Assembly (NCBI GenBank): GCA_913048385.1
Contig: CAJWVZ010000003.1
Coordinates: 115,725 to 179,724, forward strand
Direction: 5' to 3'
Length of the DNA stretch: 64,000 nucleotides
Source of the DNA: an uncultured Gammaproteobacteria bacterium
Lineage (GTDB): Bacteria; Pseudomonadota; Gammaproteobacteria; Pseudomonadales; Pseudohongiellaceae
Part shown: piece by piece, positions 27,491 through 36,934 of the stretch
Numbering within the stretch: the first letter of the stretch is position 1
Layout: the number at the start of each line of letters is the position of its first letter
Notes under the pieces: generated by a model
What the model was told of the DNA's origin: nothing
The model's database searches: none
What the model saw: the letters and a program-made list of their open reading frames with translations, nothing else
Translations under genes and position numbers: made by a program

Positions 27491-29524
27491 ATGGAATGCC
27501 TGATTAAAAAAGTAACAAACTCCTTCGTTTGGGTTTGCGTTTATTCGGCCACATTTTTATTGACTTTAATGACAGCTGGTGCGGCAGAGCAATTTGCCTC
27601 AGGCACTTTTACTGATAGTCAGTTTGAAGCTGGTGCAGTTATTTATGCCGAATTGTGTGCCTCTTGTCATGGGCAAAATGCTGAGGGTGGCGTCGCTGCC
27701 GCCTTGACCGGACCAAATTTTAGGAGGGATTACTCGAGTCGCGACTCTGATATAGGCTCTTTGCTGAATGTAATTAGCGACACGATGCCGCCTCGCCAAC
27801 CCGACCGTTTGACTGAGGTCGAAAACCTCGCGGTTTTAGCGTTTGTCCTAGGAAGCAATGGGGTCCTCGCTGGCACGGAGGCGCTAAAAAGCGCAGCAAG
27901 TTACCTCAGTGCGATTCCTTTAGCGCGTGGCGATCAAAAATTGGATATTTCAAAACAATTCATCAAAGGAGATGATGGTCTGGTGCCGTTTGGCAGGGGG
28001 CCAAGCTTCGCAGAGTTATTGGAGGCTGATAGAAATTCAACAGATTGGCTTTATCACAACCAGAATTACCGAGGAACGCGGTTTTCAGCGTTGTCTGAAA
28101 TCGATCGTTCCAACATATCAGATCTTGTTCAAGTTTGTGCCTACCAGATGGGCTCGATGCAAACGATGCAGACCGGACCGATCGTTAGTAATGGAGTTAT
28201 GTATGTTACCAATATGACTCATACGGCGGCGATAGATGCGGCCACTTGCAAAAGAATTTGGAGTTATGATTGGGAAGCACGAGATCGAACTGTTTGGGGT
28301 AATAATCGGGGTGTTGCTATAAAGGATGGGTACGTCATTCGGGGCACCAACGATGGCTATTTGCTCGCATTGGATTCTTCCGACGGTAAGCTCCTGTGGG
28401 CACGCCAAGTAGCGGATCCATGGTTAGGTGAGACTTTCACCATGCCACCGATGATTTATAAAGATCTAATTCTAATTGGTCCTGCAGGCAGCGAAAACGC
28501 TATTTCTGGATGGGTTGGTGCTTTTTCGTTGTCTGATGGAAGTCTTGTGTGGAAGTTCGAGACAGTGCCAGAGGCTGCAGCCGGAGGAGGGCCAACTTGG
28601 GGTAACCCGGAAAATATACCTCTGGGCGGAGGTGCAGTTTGGACCCCTTTGAGCCTTGATTACGAAATGAGAGAATTGTATGTGGCCGTTAGTAACCCTG
28701 CGCCGGATTTGCCGGCGTATCTTAGACCGGGTGACAATTTATACACTAATAATATCGTTGCACTTAATCCTGACAACGGAGAATTAATCTGGCATAAGTC
28801 TCTTGTTCCAAACGATGATCATGATTGGGACCTTACTCAGGTGAGCCCGATTTTGAAGTCAAATCTCGATAATACTAAAAGAGATCTGGTAGCTACGGTG
28901 GGAAAAGATGGTGTTTTGAGAGCTATAGACCTAGGGTCCAAGACTACGGTATATGAGACCGAAATAACTACTCGACTTAACGCCGACGTTCCTGTCACAA
29001 GAGAAGGCGTTATAGCTTGTCCCGGTGTATTTGGCGGAGTGTTGTGGAATGGTCCAGCTTATGTTCCGAGTGAGAATTTGCTTGTGACACCGGCTATCGA
29101 TTACTGTGCTCGGTTTAGTGCAGCACAAGTTATCGAACACATTCCGGGTCGATTGTATATGGGCGGCGATGTCGCTCCAATGAAGGATCAGTCTGGGTGG
29201 CTGACCGCTGTAGGGGCGGAAAGTGGCGAGTTGCGGTGGAAATACCACTCCCCAGCACCAATGGTTTCTGGGGTTACATCGACTGGCGGAGGGCTTGTTA
29301 TTGCGGGTGAGTTGACGGGTAATTTATTGTTTTTAGATGCATCTACAGGAGAAGTTTTAAGGAAAATCGATACTGGAGCTCCACTCGGAGGTGGTGTAGT
29401 CTCATACTCTGCAATGGGGAGGCAATATGTCGCGGTCAGCTCTGGAAACGCAATGATGACCTTTAAGACCGGTCATGAGACCTCTCGCGAGGGAAGCATC
29501 ATAGTGTACTCGTTGCCAAAATAG
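27491..29524 (+). CDS. Periplasmic cytochrome c-PQQ quinoprotein dehydrogenase
   Basis: From ATG 27491 (GTGAGG site eight bases before; ATG 27467 adds eight residues) the 677-residue product has a signal peptide ending near AGAAEQ. A cytochrome c domain follows with haem motif C56-A-S-C59-H60 and a methionine-containing DTMPPRQP. It then has an eight-blade-type PQQ propeller: YRGTRFSALSEIDRSNI, VYVTN-like blades, LLALDSSDGKLLW, HDWDLTQ and WLTAVGAESGELRWKY. Classical quinohaemoproteins carry the haem domain at the C-terminus; here it is N-terminal, as described for polyvinyl-alcohol dehydrogenase. Substrate unknown, probably an alcohol. The neighbouring exported hydrolase could supply diols. 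Confidence 0.85.
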   Translation: MECLIKKVTNSFVWVCVYSATFLLTLMTAGAAEQFASGTFTDSQFEAGAVIYAELCASCHGQNAEGGVAAALTGPNFRRDYSSRDSDIGSLLNVISDTMPPRQPDRLTEVENLAVLAFVLGSNGVLAGTEALKSAASYLSAIPLARGDQKLDISKQFIKGDDGLVPFGRGPSFAELLEADRNSTDWLYHNQNYRGTRFSALSEIDRSNISDLVQVCAYQMGSMQTMQTGPIVSNGVMYVTNMTHTAAIDAATCKRIWSYDWEARDRTVWGNNRGVAIKDGYVIRGTNDGYLLALDSSDGKLLWARQVADPWLGETFTMPPMIYKDLILIGPAGSENAISGWVGAFSLSDGSLVWKFETVPEAAAGGGPTWGNPENIPLGGGAVWTPLSLDYEMRELYVAVSNPAPDLPAYLRPGDNLYTNNIVALNPDNGELIWHKSLVPNDDHDWDLTQVSPILKSNLDNTKRDLVATVGKDGVLRAIDLGSKTTVYETEITTRLNADVPVTREGVIACPGVFGGVLWNGPAYVPSENLLVTPAIDYCARFSAAQVIEHIPGRLYMGGDVAPMKDQSGWLTAVGAESGELRWKYHSPAPMVSGVTSTGGGLVIAGELTGNLLFLDASTGEVLRKIDTGAPLGGGVVSYSAMGRQYVAVSSGNAMMTFKTGHETSREGSIIVYSLPK

Positions 29525-29588
29525 TAGTCGTCAGTTGGTCACAATATTGGGAGGGCCGGCCAATATTCTAATCGCACTAACGGTCTTG

Positions 29589-30773
29589 TTAGACTATTCG
29601 TTTTGATCTCAGCTCTGCAATTTCTGAGGCGTTGTATCCGATTTCCATTAAGATAGCGTCTGTATGCTCTCCCAGTTTAGGCGCCCGATGTCTTATTTCA
29701 CCAGGCGTTTCCGACAACTCTACAGGAGTACGCATCAACGGAACGGGTTTGTCGAGTCCGGGAAAATCTGTAGCTTGAAATAAATTTTTTGCTTTTATGT
29801 GCGGGTCATCCAATACTTGCTGCGGGGAGAGAACTGGGCCAGCTGGCAGTCTTACTTCTTCCATCTCAGCGAGAGCTTCTTCTGATGTTCTTTCAGAGCA
29901 CCATATTGACATACGATCACTGATTATTTGACCATGCTCTCCACGAGAGAGATCATCTTTCATTCTGGGATCGGTTATCCAATGCTCCTCGCCCATCAAT
30001 CGTGCCCAGCGCTCGAATAATGGTCCCCCTACAGACTGTACCAAGACCCAACCATTTTTTGTTTTAAATGTATCACTGGGTGCCGTGGTTTGAGCGCGAT
30101 TTAGCGTAGCGACGCGATTCACGTTCAGAGCAGCTTGCTCGATCGCAGTGCCATTCATCATTGTAAGAGCAGTGTTAAATAAAGAGCCCTCAACAATTTG
30201 TCCGCGACCGCTTTTTTGTCTTTCAAACAGCGCCGTCATTGTTCCGAAAGCTGCTAAGCTCGCGGTGCCAAAATCGATAAAAGGTGTGTAGGACTTAATT
30301 GGCTGTTCTGGGGTTCCTGAAAGGTACATTGCACCGGACATTGCTTGACCGAGCCCATCAAATCCAACTCGGTTGCTGTAGGGACCTCCGGTTCCAAATG
30401 CAGAAATCATGGTTAATATGATGTCGGGCTTAATTTCTTTAAGGCTTTCATAATCTAGGCCCATAGTCTTTAGGGTATCTGGCGGAAGGTTAGCTATCAC
30501 CACATCAGCTTTGGCGACGAGCTTTTTCACTATCTCGCGCCCTTCGGGTTTCATTGGATTCAGCGTAAGGCCGCGTTTGTTTCGTGCTAATTGCATGAAT
30601 GCACCGCCTTCTCCGCCCTCGGAGATTGGAGCTAAGTATCTGTCTTCGCTTCCATCAACCTTCTCAATCCGGATGACTTCGGCACCCATGTCCGCGAGGA
30701 GAGCTCCGCAGAAGGGTCCTGCAATATAACGACCAAAGTCGAGTACACGAATTCCTTTAAGAGCCTGAGTCAT
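29589..30773 (-). CDS. CaiB/BaiF family CoA-transferase
   Basis: The 394-residue protein is a second family III CoA-transferase: LKGIRVLDFGRYIAGPFCGALLAD, MGAEVIRIEKVDGSEDRY, and the catalytic aspartate in RVGFDGLGQAMSGAMYLSG. The C-terminus PGEIRHRAPKLGEHTDAIL is typical. It is only distantly like the 20.2-kb paralogue. It stands alone on the minus strand, convergent with the PQQ dehydrogenase and divergent from the methyltransferase gene, so its substrate cannot be inferred. Confidence 0.88.
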   Translation of the reverse strand: MTQALKGIRVLDFGRYIAGPFCGALLADMGAEVIRIEKVDGSEDRYLAPISEGGEGGAFMQLARNKRGLTLNPMKPEGREIVKKLVAKADVVIANLPPDTLKTMGLDYESLKEIKPDIILTMISAFGTGGPYSNRVGFDGLGQAMSGAMYLSGTPEQPIKSYTPFIDFGTASLAAFGTMTALFERQKSGRGQIVEGSLFNTALTMMNGTAIEQAALNVNRVATLNRAQTTAPSDTFKTKNGWVLVQSVGGPLFERWARLMGEEHWITDPRMKDDLSRGEHGQIISDRMSIWCSERTSEEALAEMEEVRLPAGPVLSPQQVLDDPHIKAKNLFQATDFPGLDKPVPLMRTPVELSETPGEIRHRAPKLGEHTDAILMEIGYNASEIAELRSKRIV

Positions 30774-30924
30774 GGGTTTTATTCCTTGATATATTTTTTA
30801 TAAATTATAGGGCTGAAGTTGAGGTGCTATTGTTGATAGTGCCGCCTTGTCGATTTGAGCATGCTCCATTACAATCATAGTCAAGCAAGCGTTTCAGATT
30901 TGTGTACTATAACTCGGAGAAGCT

Positions 30925-31674
30925 ATGTTTCAAAATATGGTATCGATTTTTAGCGTGAGAGGAGTGTTCGGTAAGTTTTTATTCTTAGGTTGTTATTCCT
31001 TATTTGTATTAACGCCATTACAGGCTGCTGAAAATCCCGGATATCTTAATGATCCGGCTCGTCGAACAACGGGGATTGGAAAATTCTACATGGGCCGAGA
31101 AATTTCTTTTGTCATGGGCCATCAGGCAGCCGGATGGCTTAATCGTCCCGGTCGCATCAAAGAAGAGATGCCTGACGATGTCGTCGCTAATATGAAGCTT
31201 AAGCCGAATGAAATTGTCGCAGATATTGGTGCAGGTTCAGGTTATTTTTCCTTTCGTATTGCAAAGCTTGTGCCTCAAGGAAAGGTTCTTTCCGTGGATA
31301 TCCAGCAGGAGATGTTAGACATAATCGAGCAAAGGAAAAATAAAGATGGGGTAGGCAATATTGAGGGGGTTTTAGGGGATATCGATAACCCCCACCTAGA
31401 GGATGAAAGCATTGATGCTGCTATCATGGTCGACGCTTATCATGAATTCTCGCACCCCTTTGAGATGATAAATGGAATTTATGATGCACTGCGTCCCGGC
31501 GGAAGAATTTTTTTACTTGAGTATCGTGGGGAAGATGAATCGGTCCCGATAAGACCCTTGCATAAAATGACTCAAGAACAGGTTATTAAAGAGATGGAAG
31601 TCTTCGGTTTACAGTGGACCGAGACACTTGATTTTTTGCCTTGGCAACACATGATGGTATTCACAAAGGTTTAA
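30925..31674 (+). CDS. SAM-dependent methyltransferase with signal peptide
   Basis: The 249-residue protein has a class I methyltransferase core: IVADIGAGSGYFSFRIAKL (SAM motif I), VLSVDIQQEMLDII (motif II), GDIDNPHLEDESIDAAIMVDAYHEF and LRPGGRIFLLEY. The first 36 residues contain a clear signal peptide (FGKFLFLGCYSLFVLTPLQAA). SAM is cytoplasmic, so an exported methyltransferase is unexpected. It may be anchored on the inner face, or use another ligand. A CGGAG site precedes the ATG and TATAAC lies just upstream as a possible -10. The target is unknown. Confidence 0.82.
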   Translation: MFQNMVSIFSVRGVFGKFLFLGCYSLFVLTPLQAAENPGYLNDPARRTTGIGKFYMGREISFVMGHQAAGWLNRPGRIKEEMPDDVVANMKLKPNEIVADIGAGSGYFSFRIAKLVPQGKVLSVDIQQEMLDIIEQRKNKDGVGNIEGVLGDIDNPHLEDESIDAAIMVDAYHEFSHPFEMINGIYDALRPGGRIFLLEYRGEDESVPIRPLHKMTQEQVIKEMEVFGLQWTETLDFLPWQHMMVFTKV

Positions 31675-31862
31675 GCTTGTTGCTTGGGAGTGGGCGGGAA
31701 CTCTGTGCTGACACTAAATGCAATAATCTGACGCTGGAAAGCATTTGGTTTGTTTTTTCTGTTGAGATCCATCTTTTCTAGTTGCGTCGTATTTGCAGTG
31801 TTCGCTCCCTCTAAGCTTGCGGACGGGGCTTTCTCTATTTTGTTTTTAAAAAGACTAAACAT
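31671..31862 (-). CDS. Small hypothetical protein (uncertain)
   Basis: A 63-codon minus-strand frame (MFSLFKNKIEKAPSASLEG) fills the gap between the methyltransferase, whose stop it overlaps by four bases, and ETF-QO. The sequence is polar with a basic N-terminus and no recognisable domain. No good ribosome site is visible. It may be a real small gene or a chance frame. Confidence 0.3.
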   Translation of the reverse strand: MFSLFKNKIEKAPSASLEGANTANTTQLEKMDLNRKNKPNAFQRQIIAFSVSTEFPPTPKQQA

Positions 31863-31929
31863 TTACAACGACGCCAGCAAAGCTTGCTATAATTGACTAG
31901 GTGATTTGTTAACGCGGAGACATTTGAGT

Positions 31930-33588
31930 ATGCAACGAGAATCGATGGAAGTTGACGTCGTGATTGTTGGAGCGGGGCCCGCGGGATTATCGACGGCGTG
32001 CCGTTTGCTTCAATTGGCTAAAGAGGCTGAAAAAGAGTTTTCTGTTTGTGTTCTCGAAAAAGGGTCCGAGGTCGGCGCGCATATTCTTTCGGGGGCTGTT
32101 TTTGAACCGGCTGTCTTAAATGAGTTATTTCCGGACTGGAAAGAAAGAGGCGCTCCTCTTCAAACGGCAGTTGTAAAAGATAAGATATATTATTTACCCA
32201 ATGAGAGGACTAACTTCCGGTTTCCAGGTCCCTTTATGCCAAAGGCTATGCATAATGACGGAAATTACATTATATCTCTTGGTAGTTTGTGTTCGTGGTT
32301 AAGTGAGCAGGCAGTGGAGTTGGGAGCGGAGGTGTTTCCTGGGTTTGCCGCGGCTGAGGTTTTATATCATGAAGATGGCAGTGTGAAAGGGGTAGCGACG
32401 GGAGATCAAGGACTAGGGGCGAATGGAGAGCAAAAAGCGTCATTCGAGCCTGGTTTTGAGTTTCATGCAAAATACACGATTTTCGCTGAGGGTTGCAGGG
32501 GTCACCTTGGGAAAGAAATTATTAAAAAATTTCATTTGGATAAAGATAGCGATCCCCAACATTATGGTATTGGGCTGAAAGAAGTTTGGGAAGTTCCCAG
32601 TGAGCAGCATGAAGAGGGCCTTGTAGAGCATACGGCAGGGTATCCTATGATTGGGCCAAGTTACGCTGGGTCGAGCGGTGGATTTTTGTATCACGCAAAA
32701 GGTAACAAAGTTGCGTTGGGTTTAATTATTGATTTGGGCTATAAAAATCCTCATATCAGTCCTTTCGATGAATTTCAAAAATTCAAACATCATCCAATTA
32801 TTGCTAAAACAATTACAGGCGGGAAACGGCTTAGCTATGGCGCAAGAGCGCTGATAAAAGGAGGGCTGAACTCCTTACCTAAAATGACTTTTCCGGGAGG
32901 TTTGCTGGTTGGTTGTGATGCGGGAACCCTCAATGCTGCGAAAATAAAGGGAAGTCACACAGCCATGAAGTCAGGAATGATCGCCGCTGAGGCGCTTTTT
33001 GAAGAGCTTAATGGTGACTCACCATCAAGAACACTGAAGAAGTTTGACGAGTTTTTCCATCGCTCTAGTTTGCGTAAGGAATTACATGAAGCAAGAAATT
33101 TCAGCGCTGGAATTCATCGATTTGGGTTTTGGTTAGGGGCTGCACTAGCTTTTGTTGAGCAAAATATTTTTTTTGGAAAGTCACCGTTCACTATTCGAGA
33201 TCGATCAGAGGATCACGCGGAGCTTGTTTCAGCTGAGATTGCAGAAAAAATACAATATCCTAAGCCCGATGGCAAAATAAGCTTTGATAAACTCTCATCC
33301 GTTTTCTTATCGAATACAAATCATACAGAGGATCAGCCATGTCATTTGAAGCTCAAGGATCCGGGGATTCCAATAAGTGTAAATTTGCCGAACTTTGATG
33401 AACCTGCCCAAAGATATTGTCCTGCAGGAGTTTATGAGGTTTTAGAAAGTGAGAACGGAGAGAAGTATTTTCAGATCAATGCTCAAAATTGTGTCCATTG
33501 TAAAACCTGTGACATTAAGGATCCATCGCAGAATATTCAGTGGGTAGTTCCGGAGGGAGGGGGAGGTCCGGTATATCCAGCAATGTGA
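31930..33588 (+). CDS. Electron-transfer flavoprotein:ubiquinone oxidoreductase
   Basis: ETF-QO passes electrons from reduced ETF, fed by acyl-CoA dehydrogenases, to ubiquinone at the inner membrane. From ATG 31930 (GGAG upstream; a TTG at 31906 is possible) it has 552 residues. The FAD-binding N-terminus is VDVVIVGAGPAGLSTACRL, followed by EKGSEVGAHILSGAVFEP. The middle part has the quinone-site region with FPGGLLVGCDAGTLNAAKIKG. The C-terminal 4Fe-4S domain has CPAGVYEV and CVHCKTCDIKDP. No etfAB lies nearby. Function matches the acyl-CoA dehydrogenase at 23.3 kb. Confidence 0.96.
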   Translation: MQRESMEVDVVIVGAGPAGLSTACRLLQLAKEAEKEFSVCVLEKGSEVGAHILSGAVFEPAVLNELFPDWKERGAPLQTAVVKDKIYYLPNERTNFRFPGPFMPKAMHNDGNYIISLGSLCSWLSEQAVELGAEVFPGFAAAEVLYHEDGSVKGVATGDQGLGANGEQKASFEPGFEFHAKYTIFAEGCRGHLGKEIIKKFHLDKDSDPQHYGIGLKEVWEVPSEQHEEGLVEHTAGYPMIGPSYAGSSGGFLYHAKGNKVALGLIIDLGYKNPHISPFDEFQKFKHHPIIAKTITGGKRLSYGARALIKGGLNSLPKMTFPGGLLVGCDAGTLNAAKIKGSHTAMKSGMIAAEALFEELNGDSPSRTLKKFDEFFHRSSLRKELHEARNFSAGIHRFGFWLGAALAFVEQNIFFGKSPFTIRDRSEDHAELVSAEIAEKIQYPKPDGKISFDKLSSVFLSNTNHTEDQPCHLKLKDPGIPISVNLPNFDEPAQRYCPAGVYEVLESENGEKYFQINAQNCVHCKTCDIKDPSQNIQWVVPEGGGGPVYPAM

Positions 33589-33756
33589 TACTCGGGACAG
33601 TGTGATTGATCCAATGTAAATTTCTTGATAGGTTTTTGGAGTCAGCTCGACAAGTGCTGTATCGATAGATACAAAAGATATGCAAGACGATTTGCTCTAG
33701 TTCCCTGTAACGATTACTCCTTAGATGTTACTTCCAATTCTTCTGCTAGGCTTGTC

Positions 33757-34941
33757 ATGGAAAATTTCTTAAAAAAATCCTGTTATTTTATCCTTGTCGC
33801 CTGTGTGCTTAAAGGGTGTCGATTTATAGACATAGATTTCGAAGGGGACAGGGTTTTGCTAGCAATTGTCATGGAGCAAAAAGTCGATCGTTATCCAGAG
33901 GTTGACCCCCTACAGATCAATCAAGAAATAAGAGTATTAGTTGACAAAGCGGTTCAGGATGAAGACGAGAATGAGGGTCGTCTGCGGAAACTGTTGTTAT
34001 TACTATATGGTTCCGATGGTTTAGCTTTGCGTTACGCCCCAGAAGTTACACACACGGCAATAGAATCGTTTGCCGCCAGACAAGGAAACTGCTTGTCCGT
34101 GATGAATCTCTTCGTGGCAATGGCTCGTTATGCCGGAATCGAAGCAAATTTTCAAACTGTCAAGGTGCGCCCAAATTGGGATAGGCGAGGAAACTTGGTA
34201 GTCCTAAGTCAGCACATCAATGCGACTGGGCGTTTCGGGCCGCATCGGCGTTATGTTTCAGATTTTACGCCTGAGGTCTCCCTGCAACAATTTACCTCGA
34301 CCACTTTGACAGATGTCCAAGCGCGCTCGCTTTATTTTACTAATATTGGTGTGGAAGCGTTGATTGAGGGAAATTCTGAGGAGGCCCTAGATTTTCTAAA
34401 AAATGCTCTCTTCCTTGATCCTGATTCTTCGGTAGCGTGGAATAATATAGGAGCGATTTATAGTGACCTTGGGAATTCAGAGTTAACCGAGTTCAGTTAT
34501 AAGATGTCGGTATTAAAAGATAGTAATAGTATGAGTGCGATCGGTAATTTAGCCAAATTCTATAGGAAGAATGGTCAGCTGGCTCGGGCGAAGCAATACG
34601 ATCGAGCTATTGAGAGATTTAACGAAACAAATCCATATTTTTTTTATTCGCAAGGAAGCGCGGCCTTGTCGGACGATGATTTTGTCCTGGCAGAGGAGCT
34701 GTTTCTGAAAGCAGTATCATTAATGAGATTTGAACCGGTTTTCTACCAAGCGTTGTCAAGATTGTATGCAGCTAAAGGTGAGAATGAACGGTCGACGGAC
34801 ATGATACTTATAGCGAAAAACATAACCTCGCAAAACAGTCAAGTATATGAGCCTAGCTCAAATAAAATGAGAATTATTGACAATAGCTTTTCTATACTGC
34901 GCGACTCCGCAAGCGGTATCAGTATCGATTTTAGAAACTAG
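33757..34941 (+). CDS. TPR lipoprotein with transglutaminase-like segment
   Basis: From ATG 33757 the product has 394 residues and starts as a lipoprotein: MENFLKKSC, a hydrophobic run and the lipobox LKGC. An upstream TTG (33625) would bury this signal. Residues about 100-170 contain ARQGNCLSVMNLFVAMARYAGIEA, the nucleophile-cysteine segment of transglutaminase-like proteins, with a later histidine in LVVLSQHINA. From about 210 there are three to four TPR units (VAWNNIGAIYSDLGNSELTE and others). Such lipoproteins are common in marine gammaproteobacteria; function is unknown, perhaps envelope peptide handling. Its stop overlaps the convergent acyl-CoA synthetase gene by four bases. Confidence 0.8.
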   Translation: MENFLKKSCYFILVACVLKGCRFIDIDFEGDRVLLAIVMEQKVDRYPEVDPLQINQEIRVLVDKAVQDEDENEGRLRKLLLLLYGSDGLALRYAPEVTHTAIESFAARQGNCLSVMNLFVAMARYAGIEANFQTVKVRPNWDRRGNLVVLSQHINATGRFGPHRRYVSDFTPEVSLQQFTSTTLTDVQARSLYFTNIGVEALIEGNSEEALDFLKNALFLDPDSSVAWNNIGAIYSDLGNSELTEFSYKMSVLKDSNSMSAIGNLAKFYRKNGQLARAKQYDRAIERFNETNPYFFYSQGSAALSDDDFVLAEELFLKAVSLMRFEPVFYQALSRLYAAKGENERSTDMILIAKNITSQNSQVYEPSSNKMRIIDNSFSILRDSASGISIDFRN

Positions 34942-36821
34942 CTTATATTTGTATTAAAAGTGTAGGGTTTCAATACTTCCGCTATTTTTTCTTTATCTGC
35001 GCTGTCTGTTGTGACGATACTGACGATTAAACCGCGTTTCTTTTCTATGTCACTCGTTACAGAGACATTGATGTTTAGGCTTTTCAGCGACTGTTCGACC
35101 ACTTCTTCCGCAATTTTTTGTCGTAGAGTGGGTCTGAATATTTTACCTACTGCCGTGAGAGGCATTTCCTTTATAAAATCTATTCTTTTGGGAACCGCTG
35201 CGCGTTCAGAAATTCTTTCTTCGCAATATTTTATTAATTCCGCTTCGCTCACATTGCTGCCTGGTTTGCGAACAGCATATGCCATTGGCAGTTCGCCCGC
35301 GTATGCGTCTGGTAATCCAATCGCAATAGCCGAAGCGATTTCCGAGTGACTCATTAACGGTTCTTCGATCAACTCTGGGTCGATGTTATGCCCGCCTCTA
35401 ATAATTAAATCTTTTGCGCGTCCAGACAAGTACAGGCAATCGTCCTCATCGAGGTAGCCAAGATCACCGGTGTTAAACCATCCGTCCTCAATCCATGCAT
35501 TGGTATTATCAACTTCTACTTTATATCCTTTAAAGACTTGAGGTCCTTTTACAAGTATTACTCCGCTCTCTCCAACGGGGCAATTCTTTATAACCTTATC
35601 ACCGTCAAGATGAGCTATGCGTATCTGAGAGTAGGGTACGCGCATCCCAACGCTTCCTGGGGGCTGCTCAATGGGAGCCCTGCTGATTAATGCCGTGGTT
35701 TCCGTCATGCCGTAGCCGTTACCAATTTCCACTTCGTACTGTTTTTCAAAACTTAATTCAAACGGGTGAGACAATGGCGCGGCACCGGAATTAACATTGG
35801 TAAGACTACTGATGTCCGAATCGCCCACCGGAATGTCAGCAAGTGCGGTGAGGACAGTTGGCACTGCAGATACTTGTTTAACCTTAAATCTTTCGATGAT
35901 TTTCCAGAAATTCCCCATGGCCACTGGTGATCTGAATCCAGAGGGGGTCATCAGTACTATTCTATAACCTACAGCAAAAGCGGCGACGCCCTGAATAATA
36001 CAGCCGTAGATGTGGAATAGAGGAAGACCACAAAGTACCGTATGGTGGTCCATGTGCGCGGTATAAACTTGCATGAGTTGAGCGAGGAACGCCATATTCC
36101 CATGGGTGAGCTGTGCTAGTTTTGGACGCCCGGTGGTGCCGCCTGTGTGGAAATAGGCCGCAATTTGTTCGGAGTCAATTTGGCGGTCACTATCGAGGGT
36201 CAGGTGATTCATTGAGTCTATGCTAGTGTTGAAGTCGAGCACCCTTGTTTTTGAGAGATCTTTAGATTCTGTATACGGATCACATAAACCCGGTACATGT
36301 ACCCCTAGAATTGTCTCAACACAGCGGGTCTCTTTTGACGCAGATATAACTTTTTGCCAAATGTCACTGTGCTCTGATTGACCGAGACATATTATAACTT
36401 TAGAACCAGCTGCGCCGATTATTTCAGACATGTGGTCTGGTTCAAGCAGAGGGTTGATAGGGTTGGATATGCCAGCGGCTTGTGCGCCCCAAATAGCGAA
36501 ATGTGTTTGTGGTAGGATAGGTAAAACAATCGATACTGCGTCGTTTGGACCAATGCCCAGACTGTTAAGTAGGTTGGCTGTCTGCGTAACTCGGTGAGCC
36601 AGTTCTTTGAAACTTGTTGTTTGCGTTTGTTCGTCAATCTTTCCCTGTAGGAGAAATTCAAGAGCAGTTGAATCCCCAAAAAGTTCAGCGCTTCTCTTTA
36701 TAATTTGATAGCTGTTGGTATAAGGAAATTGCTCTTTAAAGGGGATCCGTTCAAATGATCTGACGCTTTCAATAGTTTCTAAAACGGGTTCGTCCAAGGG
36801 TATTTTTGTCATATCGATCAC
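34938..36821 (-). CDS. Acyl-CoA synthetase (AMP-binding)
   Basis: The 627-residue enzyme activates a carboxylic acid with ATP and CoA. Motifs are the P-loop AYFHTGGTTGRPK, GNGYGMTETTA, and WFNTGDLGYLDEDDCLYLSGRAKDLIIRGGHNIDPELIE. The catalytic lysine lies in LTAVGKIFRP. About 70 extra residues at the C-terminus (NINVSVTSDIEKKRGLIVSI) form a small alpha/beta tail beyond the usual end. A GGAG site supports GTG 36821; ATG 36812 is the alternative. Substrate is uncertain: medium-chain or aromatic acids are possible. Confidence 0.9.
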   Translation of the reverse strand: MIDMTKIPLDEPVLETIESVRSFERIPFKEQFPYTNSYQIIKRSAELFGDSTALEFLLQGKIDEQTQTTSFKELAHRVTQTANLLNSLGIGPNDAVSIVLPILPQTHFAIWGAQAAGISNPINPLLEPDHMSEIIGAAGSKVIICLGQSEHSDIWQKVISASKETRCVETILGVHVPGLCDPYTESKDLSKTRVLDFNTSIDSMNHLTLDSDRQIDSEQIAAYFHTGGTTGRPKLAQLTHGNMAFLAQLMQVYTAHMDHHTVLCGLPLFHIYGCIIQGVAAFAVGYRIVLMTPSGFRSPVAMGNFWKIIERFKVKQVSAVPTVLTALADIPVGDSDISSLTNVNSGAAPLSHPFELSFEKQYEVEIGNGYGMTETTALISRAPIEQPPGSVGMRVPYSQIRIAHLDGDKVIKNCPVGESGVILVKGPQVFKGYKVEVDNTNAWIEDGWFNTGDLGYLDEDDCLYLSGRAKDLIIRGGHNIDPELIEEPLMSHSEIASAIAIGLPDAYAGELPMAYAVRKPGSNVSEAELIKYCEERISERAAVPKRIDFIKEMPLTAVGKIFRPTLRQKIAEEVVEQSLKSLNINVSVTSDIEKKRGLIVSIVTTDSADKEKIAEVLKPYTFNTNIS

Positions 36822-36934
36822 TTAATGCTCTCCACTCTTATGTCATTATTACGATTGTCCGTGGTCCGTGGGCGGACGCCGTCGGCGTTTTATAGCATGA
36901 AGACGTGCACTGCGCTAGAGAGTTGTCGGGGCGC

